A stretch of DNA of 64,000 nucleotides from Costus lasius (lineage: Eukaryota; Streptophyta; Magnoliopsida; Zingiberales; Costaceae): assembly GCA_027563935.2 (NCBI GenBank), contig CM050453.2, positions 89,192,665-89,256,664 on the forward strand. The letters are read 5' to 3'. Below are positions 1 through 11,815 of the stretch, piece after piece. Position 1 is the stretch's first letter, and the number at the start of each line of letters is the position of its first letter. The position numbers were made by a program, and so were the translations under genes. The notes beneath the pieces were generated by a model, which saw only the letters and a program-made list of their open reading frames with translations, ran no database searches and was not told where the DNA came from.

Positions 1-294
1 ATTCTATTCTCCTCTTGTGAGCCTTATCTCCTTTGTGTGCTTTAAAAAAAGTGATCCAGTTTTTAACAAAAGTTCTGGCTTTTTACATTGGAAATACAGA
101 TTTGTCTGGATCCTACAGTACAAGGATTTTAGTCAATCACTATCTTAGAGTGATTGAAATCTAATGCAGCACAAGATCCAAAGAGCAGCAAGCAAGTGCT
201 GCTGCGTCAATCATTTTACAATATTATGCATTCGTGGCCGAGTTGCTCAAATCAAAGATGGGAAGAATCAATCAACAGATTTGTTTTGATGAAT
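1..294. other. 3' flank of the transporter gene, no gene
   Basis: AT-rich sequence downstream of the minus-strand transporter stop codon. It should hold the 3' UTR and polyadenylation site, but no single signal stands out. The short plus-strand frame here has no recognisable protein features. Confidence 0.5.
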
Positions 295-1854
295 TCATGG
301 CGTGGCTGCGGCAGAGAGATCTGTCTGCTTGTATTCTTCTTCCTCCATGGTGTCGCTTAGGCTCCTCCCTCTTGTCTCAGGCAGACAAGCCGTGAACAGA
401 CCACAGCACCCGATGACGAGTCCGAACACCCCGAACGATAAGAAGCTCCGCTTCCGTCCCGCCACCACCAGCACGGGCGCAAAGACGCCGCCCAGCACGA
501 TCGCCTGCCTCACCATCGAGATTGCCGAGTTCCGCACGCACGTCGGGAACAACTCGATGCTGTAGATGAGGAGCAGGTTGAAGGCGGTGCAGGCGCTGAA
601 GAAGGACAACACCTCCGCCGCCATCTGCCACGCCTTGGCGGTCACCACCAGGCACAGCACGCTGAACAGCCCGCTCGCCGTCGTGAACACCAGCACCGAG
701 CACCGCCGGTTCAACCTGCTGGTGAGGAAGAGCGTCATTAGCGACGATGGCAGCTCGGCCAGCGCGTTGAGCGTGACGCTCAGGTAGAGATTGGCCCCCA
801 AATTCCCGACGTTGAGTGGCATTCCGTAGTAGACCATGCCCATCCCGAATCCAACGATTGAAGTCGCCGTGAGCCGCCGGAGCGCCCACCTTTTCACCCA
901 GAGGGTCGCAATCGCGGAGAATATGTCGCTGACGCTGCCGGCGTCCTCAGCGACGACCAATTTGGAGAAGCTGGAGTTGATCACGCCATCGTTGGCGGAG
1001 GCGATGCTCTTGAGCGTCTGAATTGCCTCGTCCCGTCGGCCGCGCACCAGGAGCCATCTCGGGGACTCTTTGATCAAGAAATAGATGAGAACAGAGTAGA
1101 AGAGACAAGGAACCGAGGTCCAGAGGTAGAGAGTGCGCCAGGACATTCCCTGATTGACGTATGCCATGGCTGGCAGAGACAAGAAACCGAGCGTGAAGCA
1201 AAAGAAGCCGGCGATGCTTATCCTCTCCCTCCATCTCTTGCCCACTAACTCAGTGGCGAGAACGAGGGCGGAGGTGCCGACCGTGGCCCGCGAGCAGCCG
1301 CAGAGGAACCTCAGTGCCGCGTAGGCCCACAAGTTGGGCGACACCATTGTGAGTGCGGCGGAGAGCGACATGGCAAAGCAGGATACGAAGAGCATCTTCT
1401 TCCGGCCGAGCACGGAATCCGCGAGCGTGGCCAGGAGGAATCCGCCGGCGAGGCAGCCAGCAAAGTAGGCGGAGGCTGGGAGGCCGACGAGGGTGGAACC
1501 TGCGCATTGGAGGCCCCACTCGGACACCACCGAGGCGTGAGCAGGCAAGTCCCACGCCCACGCGCCAGGAGCCAGGCCGCAGGTGGAGGAGGCCGAGGAG
1601 CAGAAAGCGTTGGCGGCATCGGTGCAGTGCCAGGCGGGCTCGGCATCGGTGAAGACGCTGATGAACGTCTGCTGCGCATCAAAGGCCCACGCGAAGGAGA
1701 CGAAGATTGCTTGGAGAAGCTGGGAGGAGGAGTTGCCGCCGATGTAGGTCTCGAGGGTGTCGTCGACCGACTTGAGCGGCGGCTTTTTGGCTGCTACTCC
1801 ACTTGGGGTGGCTGAAGGGCTATGGGGAGGAAGAAGGGGAGCTGGGTCGGCCAT
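295..1854 (-). CDS. Organic cation/carnitine transporter, OCT4-like (MFS)
   Basis: A complete 519-aa single-exon gene of the plant organic cation/carnitine transporter group in the major facilitator superfamily. It should move organic cations or carnitine-like solutes across a membrane; the exact substrate and membrane cannot be read from sequence. An N-terminal cytosolic tail (about 1-45) is followed by the first membrane helix, then a large Cys-rich loop (about 70-120) typical of OCT proteins. The MFS loop motif DSVLGRKK is at 146-153, the ESPRWLL motif after helix 6 at 263-269, ELFPTCVRN at 434-442 and the C-terminal LPETRG at 491-496. Length is normal for the family. The first ATG is used: it opens directly into the family N-terminus, and a TATA box lies just upstream. 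Codon use is strongly GC-rich compared with its flanks. Several long frames on the opposite strand are antisense shadows. OCT4 is my best subfamily guess, not proven. Confidence 0.93.
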   Translation of the reverse strand: MADPAPLLPPHSPSATPSGVAAKKPPLKSVDDTLETYIGGNSSSQLLQAIFVSFAWAFDAQQTFISVFTDAEPAWHCTDAANAFCSSASSTCGLAPGAWAWDLPAHASVVSEWGLQCAGSTLVGLPASAYFAGCLAGGFLLATLADSVLGRKKMLFVSCFAMSLSAALTMVSPNLWAYAALRFLCGCSRATVGTSALVLATELVGKRWRERISIAGFFCFTLGFLSLPAMAYVNQGMSWRTLYLWTSVPCLFYSVLIYFLIKESPRWLLVRGRRDEAIQTLKSIASANDGVINSSFSKLVVAEDAGSVSDIFSAIATLWVKRWALRRLTATSIVGFGMGMVYYGMPLNVGNLGANLYLSVTLNALAELPSSLMTLFLTSRLNRRCSVLVFTTASGLFSVLCLVVTAKAWQMAAEVLSFFSACTAFNLLLIYSIELFPTCVRNSAISMVRQAIVLGGVFAPVLVVAGRKRSFLSFGVFGLVIGCCGLFTACLPETRGRSLSDTMEEEEYKQTDLSAAATP

Positions 1855-1908
1855 TAATTGACTTTCGTGATTTTGGTGTAGTCTGGAGAGGATGGGGGGT
1901 TTAGCTCG

Positions 1909-1917
1909 AATATATAC
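1909..1917 (-). promoter_or_regulatory. TATA box of the transporter gene
   Basis: On the minus strand this reads GTATATATT, about 55-63 nt upstream of the ATG. That leaves room for a short 5' UTR. Position and sequence fit a plant core promoter; the transcription start is not shown by sequence. Confidence 0.5.
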
Positions 1918-2473
1918 ATCTGAATTTTTATTTTTATTTTTTTAAAAAAAATCCTGCTTGAGAAGAATCTGCCAACGCAGGTCCACCGATCCTGGATCTA
2001 TCCAATTGATTTTTCAAGAATTAGGCGTTGTTTTAAGTACAATAATAATCGCAAGTAATAATTGATCATAAATTGATAGATATGTTTTAATTTATTTTCG
2101 TTGAATCCGTATGCGCCCGCCCCCCGAAAGGAAAAGAAAGGAATGCTTGCTGTCTTGTTTCATGAACTTGGCTCCTTTATATCTAAGGGCGCATGATACA
2201 AATAATAATGAATCAACCCCTTGGGAAAGATTATTGAAGCGATTTGTTAAATTAGGCGGAAGGTTCTTCATTGTTCTGTCATCTTCTCAACACAAAGGCA
2301 AAGGTTCTTCATTCGAGCATAGATGGATTTTGTTAGACCTTTTAAGGTTCTTGACTTAGTATAGGCTTAAAGTAATGAATTTGGCTCCAATACTTACGGA
2401 TCTTAGTTGGATTTAGCAAGGTTTGCCACCATAGCTATAGTTCACTAGGTTGAAAATTTTCCAAAACACTTGT
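1918..2473. other. Upstream region of the transporter, no gene
   Basis: AT-rich DNA upstream of the transporter promoter. A small plus-strand frame (2111-2359) shows no recognisable domain. I see no other feature. Confidence 0.5.
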
Positions 2474-2719
2474 AAATTTTTTTTATAAAAATAATATATA
2501 CATTGTAAGCTATCCAATGACATTAATATCATCGTAATGAACTTATACACCATGAGAAATTAATAAAAATATAAATGGTAAAATAATTACTAGGTACTGT
2601 AGCAAAATTATTTACCATTAATATTTTTATCAAATTTTCATCATATATAAGTTGATTTATGATGATATTAATATTATTGGATAGCTTACAATATATACAT
2701 TACTTGTATAAAAAAATTT
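2474..2719. repeat. Long inverted repeat (hairpin MITE-like element)
   Basis: Two arms of about 115 bp mirror each other around a centre near 2596. The left arm contains TGTAAGCTATCCAAT and the right arm ATTGGATAGCTTACA. Both outer ends keep the poly-T/poly-A symmetry. The sequence is AT-rich with no coding capacity. It resembles a foldback MITE, but no clear target duplication flanks it, so the superfamily is left open. Confidence 0.7.
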
Positions 2720-5700
2720 TAAAAAATATTTTTTGATAAAAAATTATGAAGGTTTCTTAGAAGTTTTAGGCAGATGCGGCACAGAAAATTTTTCCGTAGG
2801 CCTCTCTCTGTGGGTTACGTTTCTTAATCTATCATCAATGTATGAGTGTGAGTGAAAGATTGAGATTGAAGTGTGAAAGGAAGACTTGTGTGTATTTGTT
2901 GAATTTCTTAATTCGTTAAAACAAATACTTTGATAGTTGATTTAGGTTCAATTATTTATTTATGACTGTTTTCTTTCAAATAAGGTTGTACTCTTAGTTT
3001 GAAGGTTATGGATTTAACTACTGAAATTGATAAATCTATTAGTTATTAATTATATATTGCCTCTTTATTTTTAATTTCACTTTGACCATTTATTTTCTTC
3101 GATGATAATTTACCATCACTATTTTGTTATAAACTATAATTGACTGAATTCTATTTTTTTTCTCAATTGATGGACCAATTTACAAAAGGTTTAAAATTAC
3201 ATCTATTAAGTGTAGTAATTTTAGACACTAATTTGTTTTGCATATACATACAGTGGCCTGTAATTGACGATGTGTTAAAATCTTTTACGTCTATATTTTT
3301 ATTTTTTTTTCCTACTTAATTCTTTGTTTTTTAGCACATGAATTAGTAAGTATTTTAATAAAGTATATTGACAATTGAATTTTGATAGATGTCTCAGTTT
3401 GATTGATGGAGGGATCGGGTTGACTTGAATTCGTCATGGGACTATTCAATCCGTAATTAATTGACGTGGAGTAGTTGTGGAACTGGAATTGAATTCAAGC
3501 ACTAAATTTCCACAGGATTTGCCCAAATGTGTGTAAATGGAGGGATCGGGTGCGTTCGGAAGTGCGCTGTTTCTAGCTACGCTAGGGCGGTCAACATAAG
3601 CTAGCATTATACGCCTATTACTATGCTACAAGAACAATGAAAATCTAGCAGCGGTTCACTACAGTTGGTTTTCATGCTTGTGAACCACTGTAGCTGCCGA
3701 GCTACTATAGCATATATATAATTTAATATATTAATATATATATTGATTAATATGATATATAATAATCTAAATTTAAAATTAATTAAATATGCATACATAT
3801 ATTAATGAATAATTTTATAAACTTAATTATGTTTTAAAAAAATTAAAATTTATTTATATATAAGAAATATACATACACTCTTTATGTGTCACTATTACTT
3901 AATTATAATATTTAAAATTTAAAATAATATTGACACAACGGTATAATAGTTCTACTAAACACTTAAAAAACTATAATAGCAAGTAGTACGGTTTCAACAT
4001 AGCTGCGGTAACACAATAACACCGAAGACAGCCTTCATATCCCTTATATTGAAGTCCTTTTGTAGAAATGTTTTATCCTGATAGAATGGTTAAACATAAA
4101 GTTATTGAACTTGAAGTAGAGAGCAAGAGAGGCATATGGAACGGAAGTAATTAGATGTTCAAACATAAAAGTTATTCTCACTACAAGTAATGAATGTTGG
4201 GTTAGATTTCTAGCGAGACATTTATGACTTATTGGAATTAAAAAATATATATAGAAATATGGTAGAAAGGAATTGGAACAATAGATTTTGGGAAAATTAT
4301 TCAGCAACAAATGGTGCATAGGAAGAAGTAATTGACAAATTGATGTTACACTTGCTTGCTTTGATAGAATTGCTTATCATGCAAGGTGATCATTGAAGGC
4401 TGAGAAAGGCTATGAGGCTTCTAGTCCCTCAAAAGGATAAAGTTGGCTTCTCATGTCGTGGCTTGCTTTTGAGGATAAGAAATTACAAATGCCAAGATAG
4501 GAATAAAGCTTTTATATTATTACAAATGCTTATAAAATATGATATTTGTGAAGCAGAAACATAAATGTACTCTTAGTAATGTGGAATATGCTGAATTATT
4601 TGATTCAAATCAGAATTGTTAATTCATCCAAAGCTTCTTATTTTAGAAAAAAACAAGAATTACCACTTCAAGTGGCAACTAGCATTTACTCCAAGAGGAA
4701 ACCACCAAAGATAACGCACTATATATATCTCTTGGTGTCAAAGGAATTATAAAGTTTGATAATAACTGAAGATGATTTAAAATGCATGAGAAATTAAGTA
4801 TTTATAGGCATTTGGTGTAAAGACTTGTTTGAAACCATAGATAGTGTTTCCTTTACTTTTGAGTTAGTACATGATATTTCATAAGGAGGGCAACTAGTTC
4901 ATTCCAAGTAGGGAAGATTTATTCTTCCTTGTGTGGCGTTGGTGAATATCTTATTGCTTATTGGGAAATTTGATTTGATGTTGAAATCCCTCCTCCTTTC
5001 TTTGATTGGTCACCTAAACCCTACCAAATTTATGCTTAGCTACATGGAAATTTATTATAGATGGATGTAAGTGTTAAACTACGATCCTTATGAATAAATG
5101 TAGCTAGTTTGTGTTAATGCAATGATAAAAATGAATTATGATGTATGCTTACTTTATTTATAAACATCTTGGTTTGGTGTCTTGGATACATGCTTAGATC
5201 ATCTCTAATGGCTTGAACTAATCATGTATAGGCAAATTTTTTTTTGCATTATCTCTTAATTATTGTTGAAAATCTATCCTTATTTCCTTTTTTAATTTCA
5301 TCTAATATAGTGATTATGCATAGAATGTTCAAGTTCACTAATAAATACATGATGCTTTTATTAGTTTTCATAGGAGGTAATCACGCTACCAAAGATGAGC
5401 GAAAAGAGTCAACCATATTGTTGACAATAGATCAAGTACATAAGTTTTTTTTTTTACCTAAACAAAAACTTAATCTAGGTATTTCTACAAGGTAAAAACT
5501 AGGTAGTTAATCTTGCTAAATACCCAAGTTAGATATCAAAATTGGATCCTAAATAAAAAAAAAATCAAATATTCAAATTGTTACTTGTACTTGATACAAA
5601 ATGCAAACAAAGGTAAGGATAGGAGAGAGCATAGACGCGAGAATGGGGGGAGACTAGCTTAGGCAGTAATTATAGTTCAATGGAGTACTTATCATCATAT

Positions 5701-6926
5701 AGTGATTATGCGTTTGTGTAATAAGAATAATATTTTTCTAATCAAGTTAATTTTTAGTTTTAGTTTTATAAATTTTAAAATATGTACTCATCCCCAACCC
5801 CCATGTGGGATTAAAGAAAAGAAAGCTTATTTTTAGGTTAGATTATAGGAGACAATATTCAGAGCTCACAATGATGCAGATCATAGAACAGTAAAACGTG
5901 TGCTATACTGTTGACCTACAATTGTAGGTGATTTGACTTCAATAAAGTATTAGATCCATGAATTCAGAAGGCCATCAAATCGGGCTGGCGCAGCTGTGTG
6001 TCAGACCAGATAAGACAGACAGCAAGGATAAGCCCTCGTTCATCCATCCGGCAGGTGGACCTAATGCCAGTCTGCGGGCTCTTAATTTAAAGCACCTTTT
6101 TATTCTTTAATTAAGTCAACAGCTCTTTGACCATGAGTTCGCTGAATCAGATTTAGGTTTTAGGATTAGAAATTAATCTAATTCAAAAATCAGTAGTTTT
6201 TCAACATCACCGCGCAACGAAATGTGATCGCTCCAAATTTGGCACTTGCACTTGTTTTTTAGTGCATTGTAATAAGAAATTAATTTCAGAAGAACGAGAT
6301 CCAAATCGATCATTGAAGATGATATTTTAATGAACAATTACACAGAATTAATTCATGGTGTATGCTAAGTTTTTTTTCTCAGTGAGGTGTCATCCGATCG
6401 CTGTTCAAGAAGTTGAACACCGCTAAAAATATAAAATCTTTTGTAAATGCTAATAATTCTATCCTGCTTAGATGCTTACCTTGAACTTGAGCCTAAACTC
6501 GAACCCAATCTACTTTGAAAAAATGACTAAACTGCCCTAAATTATCCCTACCCCTTTGTCAACACTAAAATGATTGAATTTCCTTCTAGGTAACTATGTA
6601 CAAGTAAAATGATGACATGAAATTTTGATTAGGTGGATTTGGTTCAAGTGTCAGATAACTCAACGAAATTACCATGTCTTGACATGCAATTTATGTTTGA
6701 CCTTATAGATCCAATATATCTTTTTTACATTGGAATGTCTAACTTTGCACATTTTATATGGATCAAGTTTATAATACCTTCAAAAATAAAAAAAAAATAA
6801 AAGAAAAAAAAATGGTCATTGTGCTTTTTTAGTAAATGTTATGTAATATGATCTTGTTGTAGTGCTTTACTTACCTTGTGGAGGAACTTGAGTACTATGT
6901 GATGAAAAAAAAATTGGAAGAGGATT
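2720..6926. other. AT-rich intergenic DNA, no gene recognised
   Basis: About 4.2 kb without a supportable gene. The short frames here (near 3.6, 4.1 and 5.3 kb) have low-complexity translations. A 14-bp word, TGGAGGGATCGGGT, occurs near 3405 and again near 3538. Stretches near 4.3-5.0 kb look like decayed repeat DNA, but no domain can be read. Confidence 0.5.
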
Positions 6927-7022
6927 TGTGAAGTTAGGTGGAGAGTAATATGTGATGCATTATAACCTGTGAAGTTAGGTGGAGAGTAATATGTGATGCA
7001 TTATAACTTGTGAAGTTAGGTG
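6927..7022. repeat. 41-bp tandem repeat, 2.3 copies
   Basis: Two near-identical 41-bp units start at 6927 and 6968, each opening TGTGAAGTTAGGTGGAGAG. A third, partial unit (14 bp) starts at 7009. This is a recent local duplication in non-coding DNA. Confidence 0.85.
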
Positions 7023-7960
7023 AAAATAAACTAAAGATAAAATAGCATAAGGGACAAAACCTTGCCACCTCATAAGATTTGAGTTTACCACATGCATGCA
7101 CCTCAATCCTTCATGCATGAGTAGATAAATATGAAAAAAAGGGAAATTGCACCTTTTGCTTGTGCCTCACTTGGCAGAGAGAACATCTAGGGAAGGAGAA
7201 GAGAAAGACCTAGGGGAGAAAACAAGTATAGATTAATTTTGGCTTCTTAGGCAAGTACTTCTTTTTTCTTTGTAATATTTTGCCTATTGCTTTAACTTTA
7301 TGTGAAATTATTCTTTGTGCCATTTGTGATTTCAATTTAGTTCTGATTTTCATGATTTTGGTAAAGTTAGCCCTTGGAAGAATGATCAAATGCTATGTTA
7401 AATGACTAGGAATCCTTATGTGAAGTAAACCTGACCTTTCTTCAGTTAAATTATCATAACTTTTTACTCCCTTACCCAAATCATATGAAATCAAAGTCAT
7501 TGTAAAGAAGACTCAAGTATATTTCTTTTGAGTCAGATATTGAGTCCTTTAGAAGAGTTTATCGACCTTGTTTCTTCAGCCCAATCTAACCTAGTAAGTT
7601 TGCTTTTACCATCATCTAGGGGTGTAACAAAGTTAGTGTGTTGGATGGCCTAAGGATATAACTTTGTTGATGTAGATTAAAATTAGGCTTAGGTTGATGA
7701 GTAAAGTGCTTGAATCAATTAAAATGAAAATAAAAATTTCTAGAAATCCAACAAATTGATACCTATACAAGCAACCACTAGCCAAGACTTAAAATAGCAT
7801 AACTATGGACAAATTCAAACTCAATAATTAATTTCGAAAGTGAAAGAGCCGCAGAAAGTTATTGTAGGGATAGCGTCCGTTACGTTATTCTGGCAAACCA
7901 GTAACACAACATACACCTTGCAAATCATATGTTAGTAGCAAAGATGATGATGTGGTTTCT
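7023..7960. other. Intergenic DNA, no gene recognised
   Basis: Gene-free. Contains a purine-rich stretch near 7170-7240 and otherwise mixed AT-rich sequence. No domain or element boundary is visible. Confidence 0.4.
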
Positions 7961-7962
7961 CA

Positions 7963-8290
7963 CCTCATCTTGACCCGATGATAGTCGGTGCTAGGAGGAA
8001 CTCCGAATGGAGTTATTCGAGGATAGTTAGATGAACTCACTCTCTGACCCGGCCATGAGTCCGGTGAAAAGAGGATGATCGCTAATAGAAAGGGCCGCAA
8101 AACTCACTCCTCGACTTGCCAAAAGTTGATGCTAGGTGGCTAGGGCAAATGGTATAAGGGCCGCAAAGCTTGTTTCTTTACCTGATTGGAATTAGTGCTA
8201 GATGACTAGGGCGAATAATAGAAAATAACTATGTTCTTGACCTGAGTAAAACTCGATGCTAGGAAGCTCCACGTGGAAGAGGAACAAGAA
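7963..8290. repeat. Diverged tandem repeat, about five units of 57-79 bp
   Basis: Five related units begin near 7967, 8046, 8112, 8179 and 8236. Most share a core like TTGACCTGA..GATGCTAGG..GCT, and some carry GGGCCGCAAA. The units are diverged, so the array is old. It is GC-richer than its flanks and may be part of an LTR element leader; no coding frame supports this. Confidence 0.6.
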
Positions 8291-8589
8291 TTAAGCTCGA
8301 AGTGGATGTTTGATAAAAAAATGGTTAAATTTGAATTCTATGTCAAAATATAATGCAACTATGTCAAATTCATCTTATAAATATAAGACTTTTTGTTTAG
8401 TGGGTCATAACTTCCAATGAATACAAACATTAATTATTAATTACTCATAAATGGCTTAGGGCATCTTTGATTAAGAAGCCCATATATGCATAATCAAACA
8501 ATGATAAGTAGTTGGAAGAACAATATCATTCATAATATTATGCTATGAAATAGCTTACAAATTGGTATAAGACATGAGAGTCAACATAG

Positions 8590-9635
8590 ATAAATATTTC
8601 CTTGGTGAATATTTATCCGATTTCATCTTTTATTCCCTTTGCATTCAGTTATTTCTTTAATCTTTTGTTTCTTCGATAAATATTCTTTCAATGAATATTT
8701 ATATAATTTTAGGTTTTGATAAATATCATTTCTTTCAATATTGATCTAAAACATGTCTTTTAATTTTTCGATGTGAGAGTACTTTTTTCATCTTCCATTT
8801 TTTGATAATATTCTTTATGTGAATATTTATTTGATTTTAAGTTTGATAAATATTCATTCATTTCATATTCAATTATTTTTTAATATTTTATTCATTCGAT
8901 AAATATTCTTTTATAGTTTAGGGTTTAAGGTTTAGATATAAACTTTTGATAAATATTCTCTTTCAATATTTATCTAACTAACATTTTTTATTTCTTCCAT
9001 GTCAAATTGCATTATTCGTCTTTTATTCTTTTGTGAATATTCTTTTTCTGATTTTGTCTTTCACTTCTCTAGCATCTAATTATTTTTTTGATAAATATTT
9101 TTTTATAAATATTTAACTGATTTTGTGTTTCACTTCTTTAATATCTGATTTCTTCTTTTATTTTATATTCTTTCGATAAATATTCTTTGTTATGTGATTT
9201 TATTTTTCACTTATGTGATATTGATTACTTCTTTTATTTTTTTATTCTTTCGATTTTTTCTGTGAATATTTACTCTATTGCAAGTTTGATAAATATTTTT
9301 TTTGAATATTTATTTGATTTTAAGTTTAATAAATATTTGTTCTATGAATATTTATTTGATTTTGAGTTTTATTCCTTTGATATCTGATTGTTTCTTTCAT
9401 TTTTCATTCATTTGGTAAATATTATTTTAAATTCAAGTTAAAAAAATATTCTTTATATGAATATTTATTTGATTTTATTTTTCATTTTATTCATATCTAA
9501 TTACTTTTTTTGATAAATATTTTTTTTTGAATATTTATTTGACTTTAAGTTTGACAAATATTTTTTATTTAAATATTTATATAATTTTAAATTTAATAAA
9601 TATTTTTTTATAAATATTTATTTAATTTTGATGAG
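8590..9635. repeat. AT-rich degenerate array of GATAAATATTC / GAATATTTATT words
   Basis: About 1 kb in which GATAAATATTC-type words alternate with GAATATTTATTTGATTTTAAG-type words, roughly 15-20 times at irregular spacing. The two words are near reverse complements, so neighbours could pair as small hairpins. There is no coding frame. Extra TATCTGATT..CACTTCTTT inserts recur between units. Confidence 0.7.
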
Positions 9636-10600
9636 TTATAGCGATGTTATAACAATATTGAAGAGCTACACTCTAATATTTAGTATCTATGCAAATATTT
9701 TTCAAACAATATTATTGGCCATGTTGTAGCAACAATTTTCTTTTATGTTTCCACCAGATTTAACCTTTCTTAAACTAAGACTTGGCGAAACTAGGTTAGA
9801 ATATTGTTTCAATAAATTAACACAAGAATTGGATTTAATGTATTGATTTAGGATATAGGTCAAATCCTTTAGAATTTAGATGCCTGTCTTCTTATGCGTG
9901 AGCTTTCATAAGCCATCAACTTATACCTATCTATTAAGCTATTCCCAGCAGCCGTTTTTTTTCCTTCTTTTTTATTTAGTTCTTTTTTTATATCATTTTT
10001 CTTGAGTGTAGCTTGCTGTAGATCCATGAATATTGGATCAAGTTAGCTGTTGGGTTGGGCGATAAGCTTGATTAGGCTGCCTTGCAACAATATTTGATCA
10101 AGTTGGGTTGGGTGCTACTGGATCGAGCTATTGGATTGGGCCGAGTGGACTCCAATGAATTATAGACCAAGTTAACTGCCGCAGTGCCTGAATGGGCAAA
10201 GAGCCTCTTTCATTTCTTTCTATCTCTTTATTTCTTTTCTACTTTTCCTTTTCTTTTTCGTTTTTTTTTTCTTTCGTTGCTTTCGCCCGAGCATCTCTAT
10301 CTTATGTACATTTAGGCCCAGTGGCAAATGTGAACTTGCTCTCGCTATTAGACCCAATTTTGAATCCCTGCATCAGCCCATCTTTTACAAAGGGTTTTTT
10401 TTATTAAGAGAGAGTATTTCATTTTTCTTTTTTTGAAAGGATGCTTTTCTTCTCTTTTTATTTCCATATAGTGTACTAGGTTGAAGTGAGAGCTAGACTA
10501 AGGACAACGTCAACAGACTGGCTGAGCCTTTGGAACAATTACGTCCAAGATTTACTGAATCGGGCTGTACATTCAGAATGGGCTGGACAACTGCTGTGAT
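9636..10600. other. Intergenic DNA with a pyrimidine-rich tract, no gene
   Basis: Gene-free. A T/C-rich tract lies around 10200-10285. The translated frame across it is low complexity (mostly F, S and L) and not credible as a protein. Confidence 0.45.
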
Positions 10601-11584
10601 TAGAGGTGTCTATTCGGTTCGAACCGAATCAATTCGATTTCAATAACAAGAAACCGAACCCAAACCGATATAAGGGTGAACCGATTTAGAACCGAACCGA
10701 ACTAGCTCGATTCGGTTCGGTTCAAACCGATTAAACCGACCACGAGCGTGATTGCGTGACAGCGTGAATAATGAATTGGTAGGAAATTACGTCGAATGTT
10801 GCTTCTGATTTTGACCAGATGTTGACAAAATGCCGAACGCTCTCGTCGCCGTCGTCACGACTCACGAATGCCACCCGCGTTCCTTCGAGAGCTTCTCTCG
10901 TCGCCGGAGAAGGAAAGAAGGAACTCGCCGCCGCCTAGCCCAAGGCCATCGACGCCTCTCGCGACGTCCTTGTCCAGCACCACAGCATCACCGAGCTCGG
11001 CGCCTTGTCCTCATCCGCAACCATCTCCTCATAACCTGCCTACCCAGCTCGCCGCCTGCCTCCGGCGAGGGTGTCCCGCGGTTCTGCGTACACCAGATCC
11101 ACGAGGGAGATGAGCGGCAACGTGCGTTGTTTTCCCCTCTCGGTCGGATCTGGCGTGTTCCCCTGTCCGCGACGGACTTATCTGGCGGTGAACCCTTCCA
11201 CCGACGAGCCCACCGGCGTCGACGACGTCTAAGTTATCGGCGTCTATAAGCCCACGAAGTCGACGCCACCAGAGGGGAGAGAGGAGAGCAGGAGTAGGGA
11301 GGCGACTGGCGAGGGCGACTTGATGCGTGAGAGGCGAGGGCCGCGTGACACGTGAGTCGTGTGAGACTCAAATAGGGTTTTTTTTAATATTTAATTATAG
11401 CTATTCGGTTCGGTTCGGTTTTTACAAAATTTTAAAGCGAAAAACCGAAACCGAACTGATTGAAATAATCCCTCATCCAACCCGAACCAAACCAAACCGA
11501 TTACATATAAAACCGAACCGAACTGCCTAAATCAGTTCGGTTCGGTTTGGTTCATCGGGTTAAACCGAATAATGGACACCCCTA
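10601..11584. mobile_element. Non-autonomous hAT-type element with GC-rich insert
   Basis: Begins TAGAGGTGTC and ends GACACCCCTA, an imperfect terminal inverted repeat of the plant hAT type. It is flanked by a perfect 8-bp duplication GCTGTGAT at 10593-10600 and 11585-11592. Subterminal regions of 130-190 bp are packed with AACCGAACC/GGTTCGGTT words on both sides. The middle (about 10745-11370) is unlike the ends in base composition. No transposase is encoded, so movement would need a helper. Confidence 0.88.
10745..11370. other. GC-rich insert of unknown origin inside the hAT element
   Basis: About 0.6 kb of GC-rich sequence bounded on both sides by AT-rich hAT subterminal repeats. Overlapping open frames occur on the plus strand, for example 10830-11249 (139 aa, Arg-rich). 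None shows a domain I recognise. The sharp composition change suggests a captured gene fragment, as in Pack-type elements, but the donor is not identified. Confidence 0.45.
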
Positions 11585-11599
11585 GCTGTGATAAATTGG

Positions 11600-11815
11600 C
11601 CGGACTTAGGGTGTGTTTGGCATAACTGGAGCTTTTAGCTTTTGTTGGTTGAGAAAGTGCTGATTGAAAAATAGCTGACTGGAAAAACTGAGTGGTGTGT
11701 TAAATTAGTGCAAAAGTTGATAGCCAAACAGGTTAGCTTCTCAAAAATAGCTTTTGTAGCTAGCAAAAGCAGCCTAGAAACTGTACCAAATATAGTCTTA
11801 ATTAGGCCCAGAGCA
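11600..11815. repeat. Possible MITE fragment
   Basis: Starts with a GGTGTGTTTGGCA-like end and carries AGCTTTT/AAAAGC words in both orientations, as plant MITEs of the TGTTTGGC type do. The right end is not clear and no target duplication was found. Confidence 0.3.

Noticed and set aside
377..1815. Long open frames on both strands inside the transporter gene
   Set aside because: They are shadows of a GC-rich coding frame; their translations are Arg/Pro/Ala-rich with no domains, while the 519-aa frame has full family motifs.
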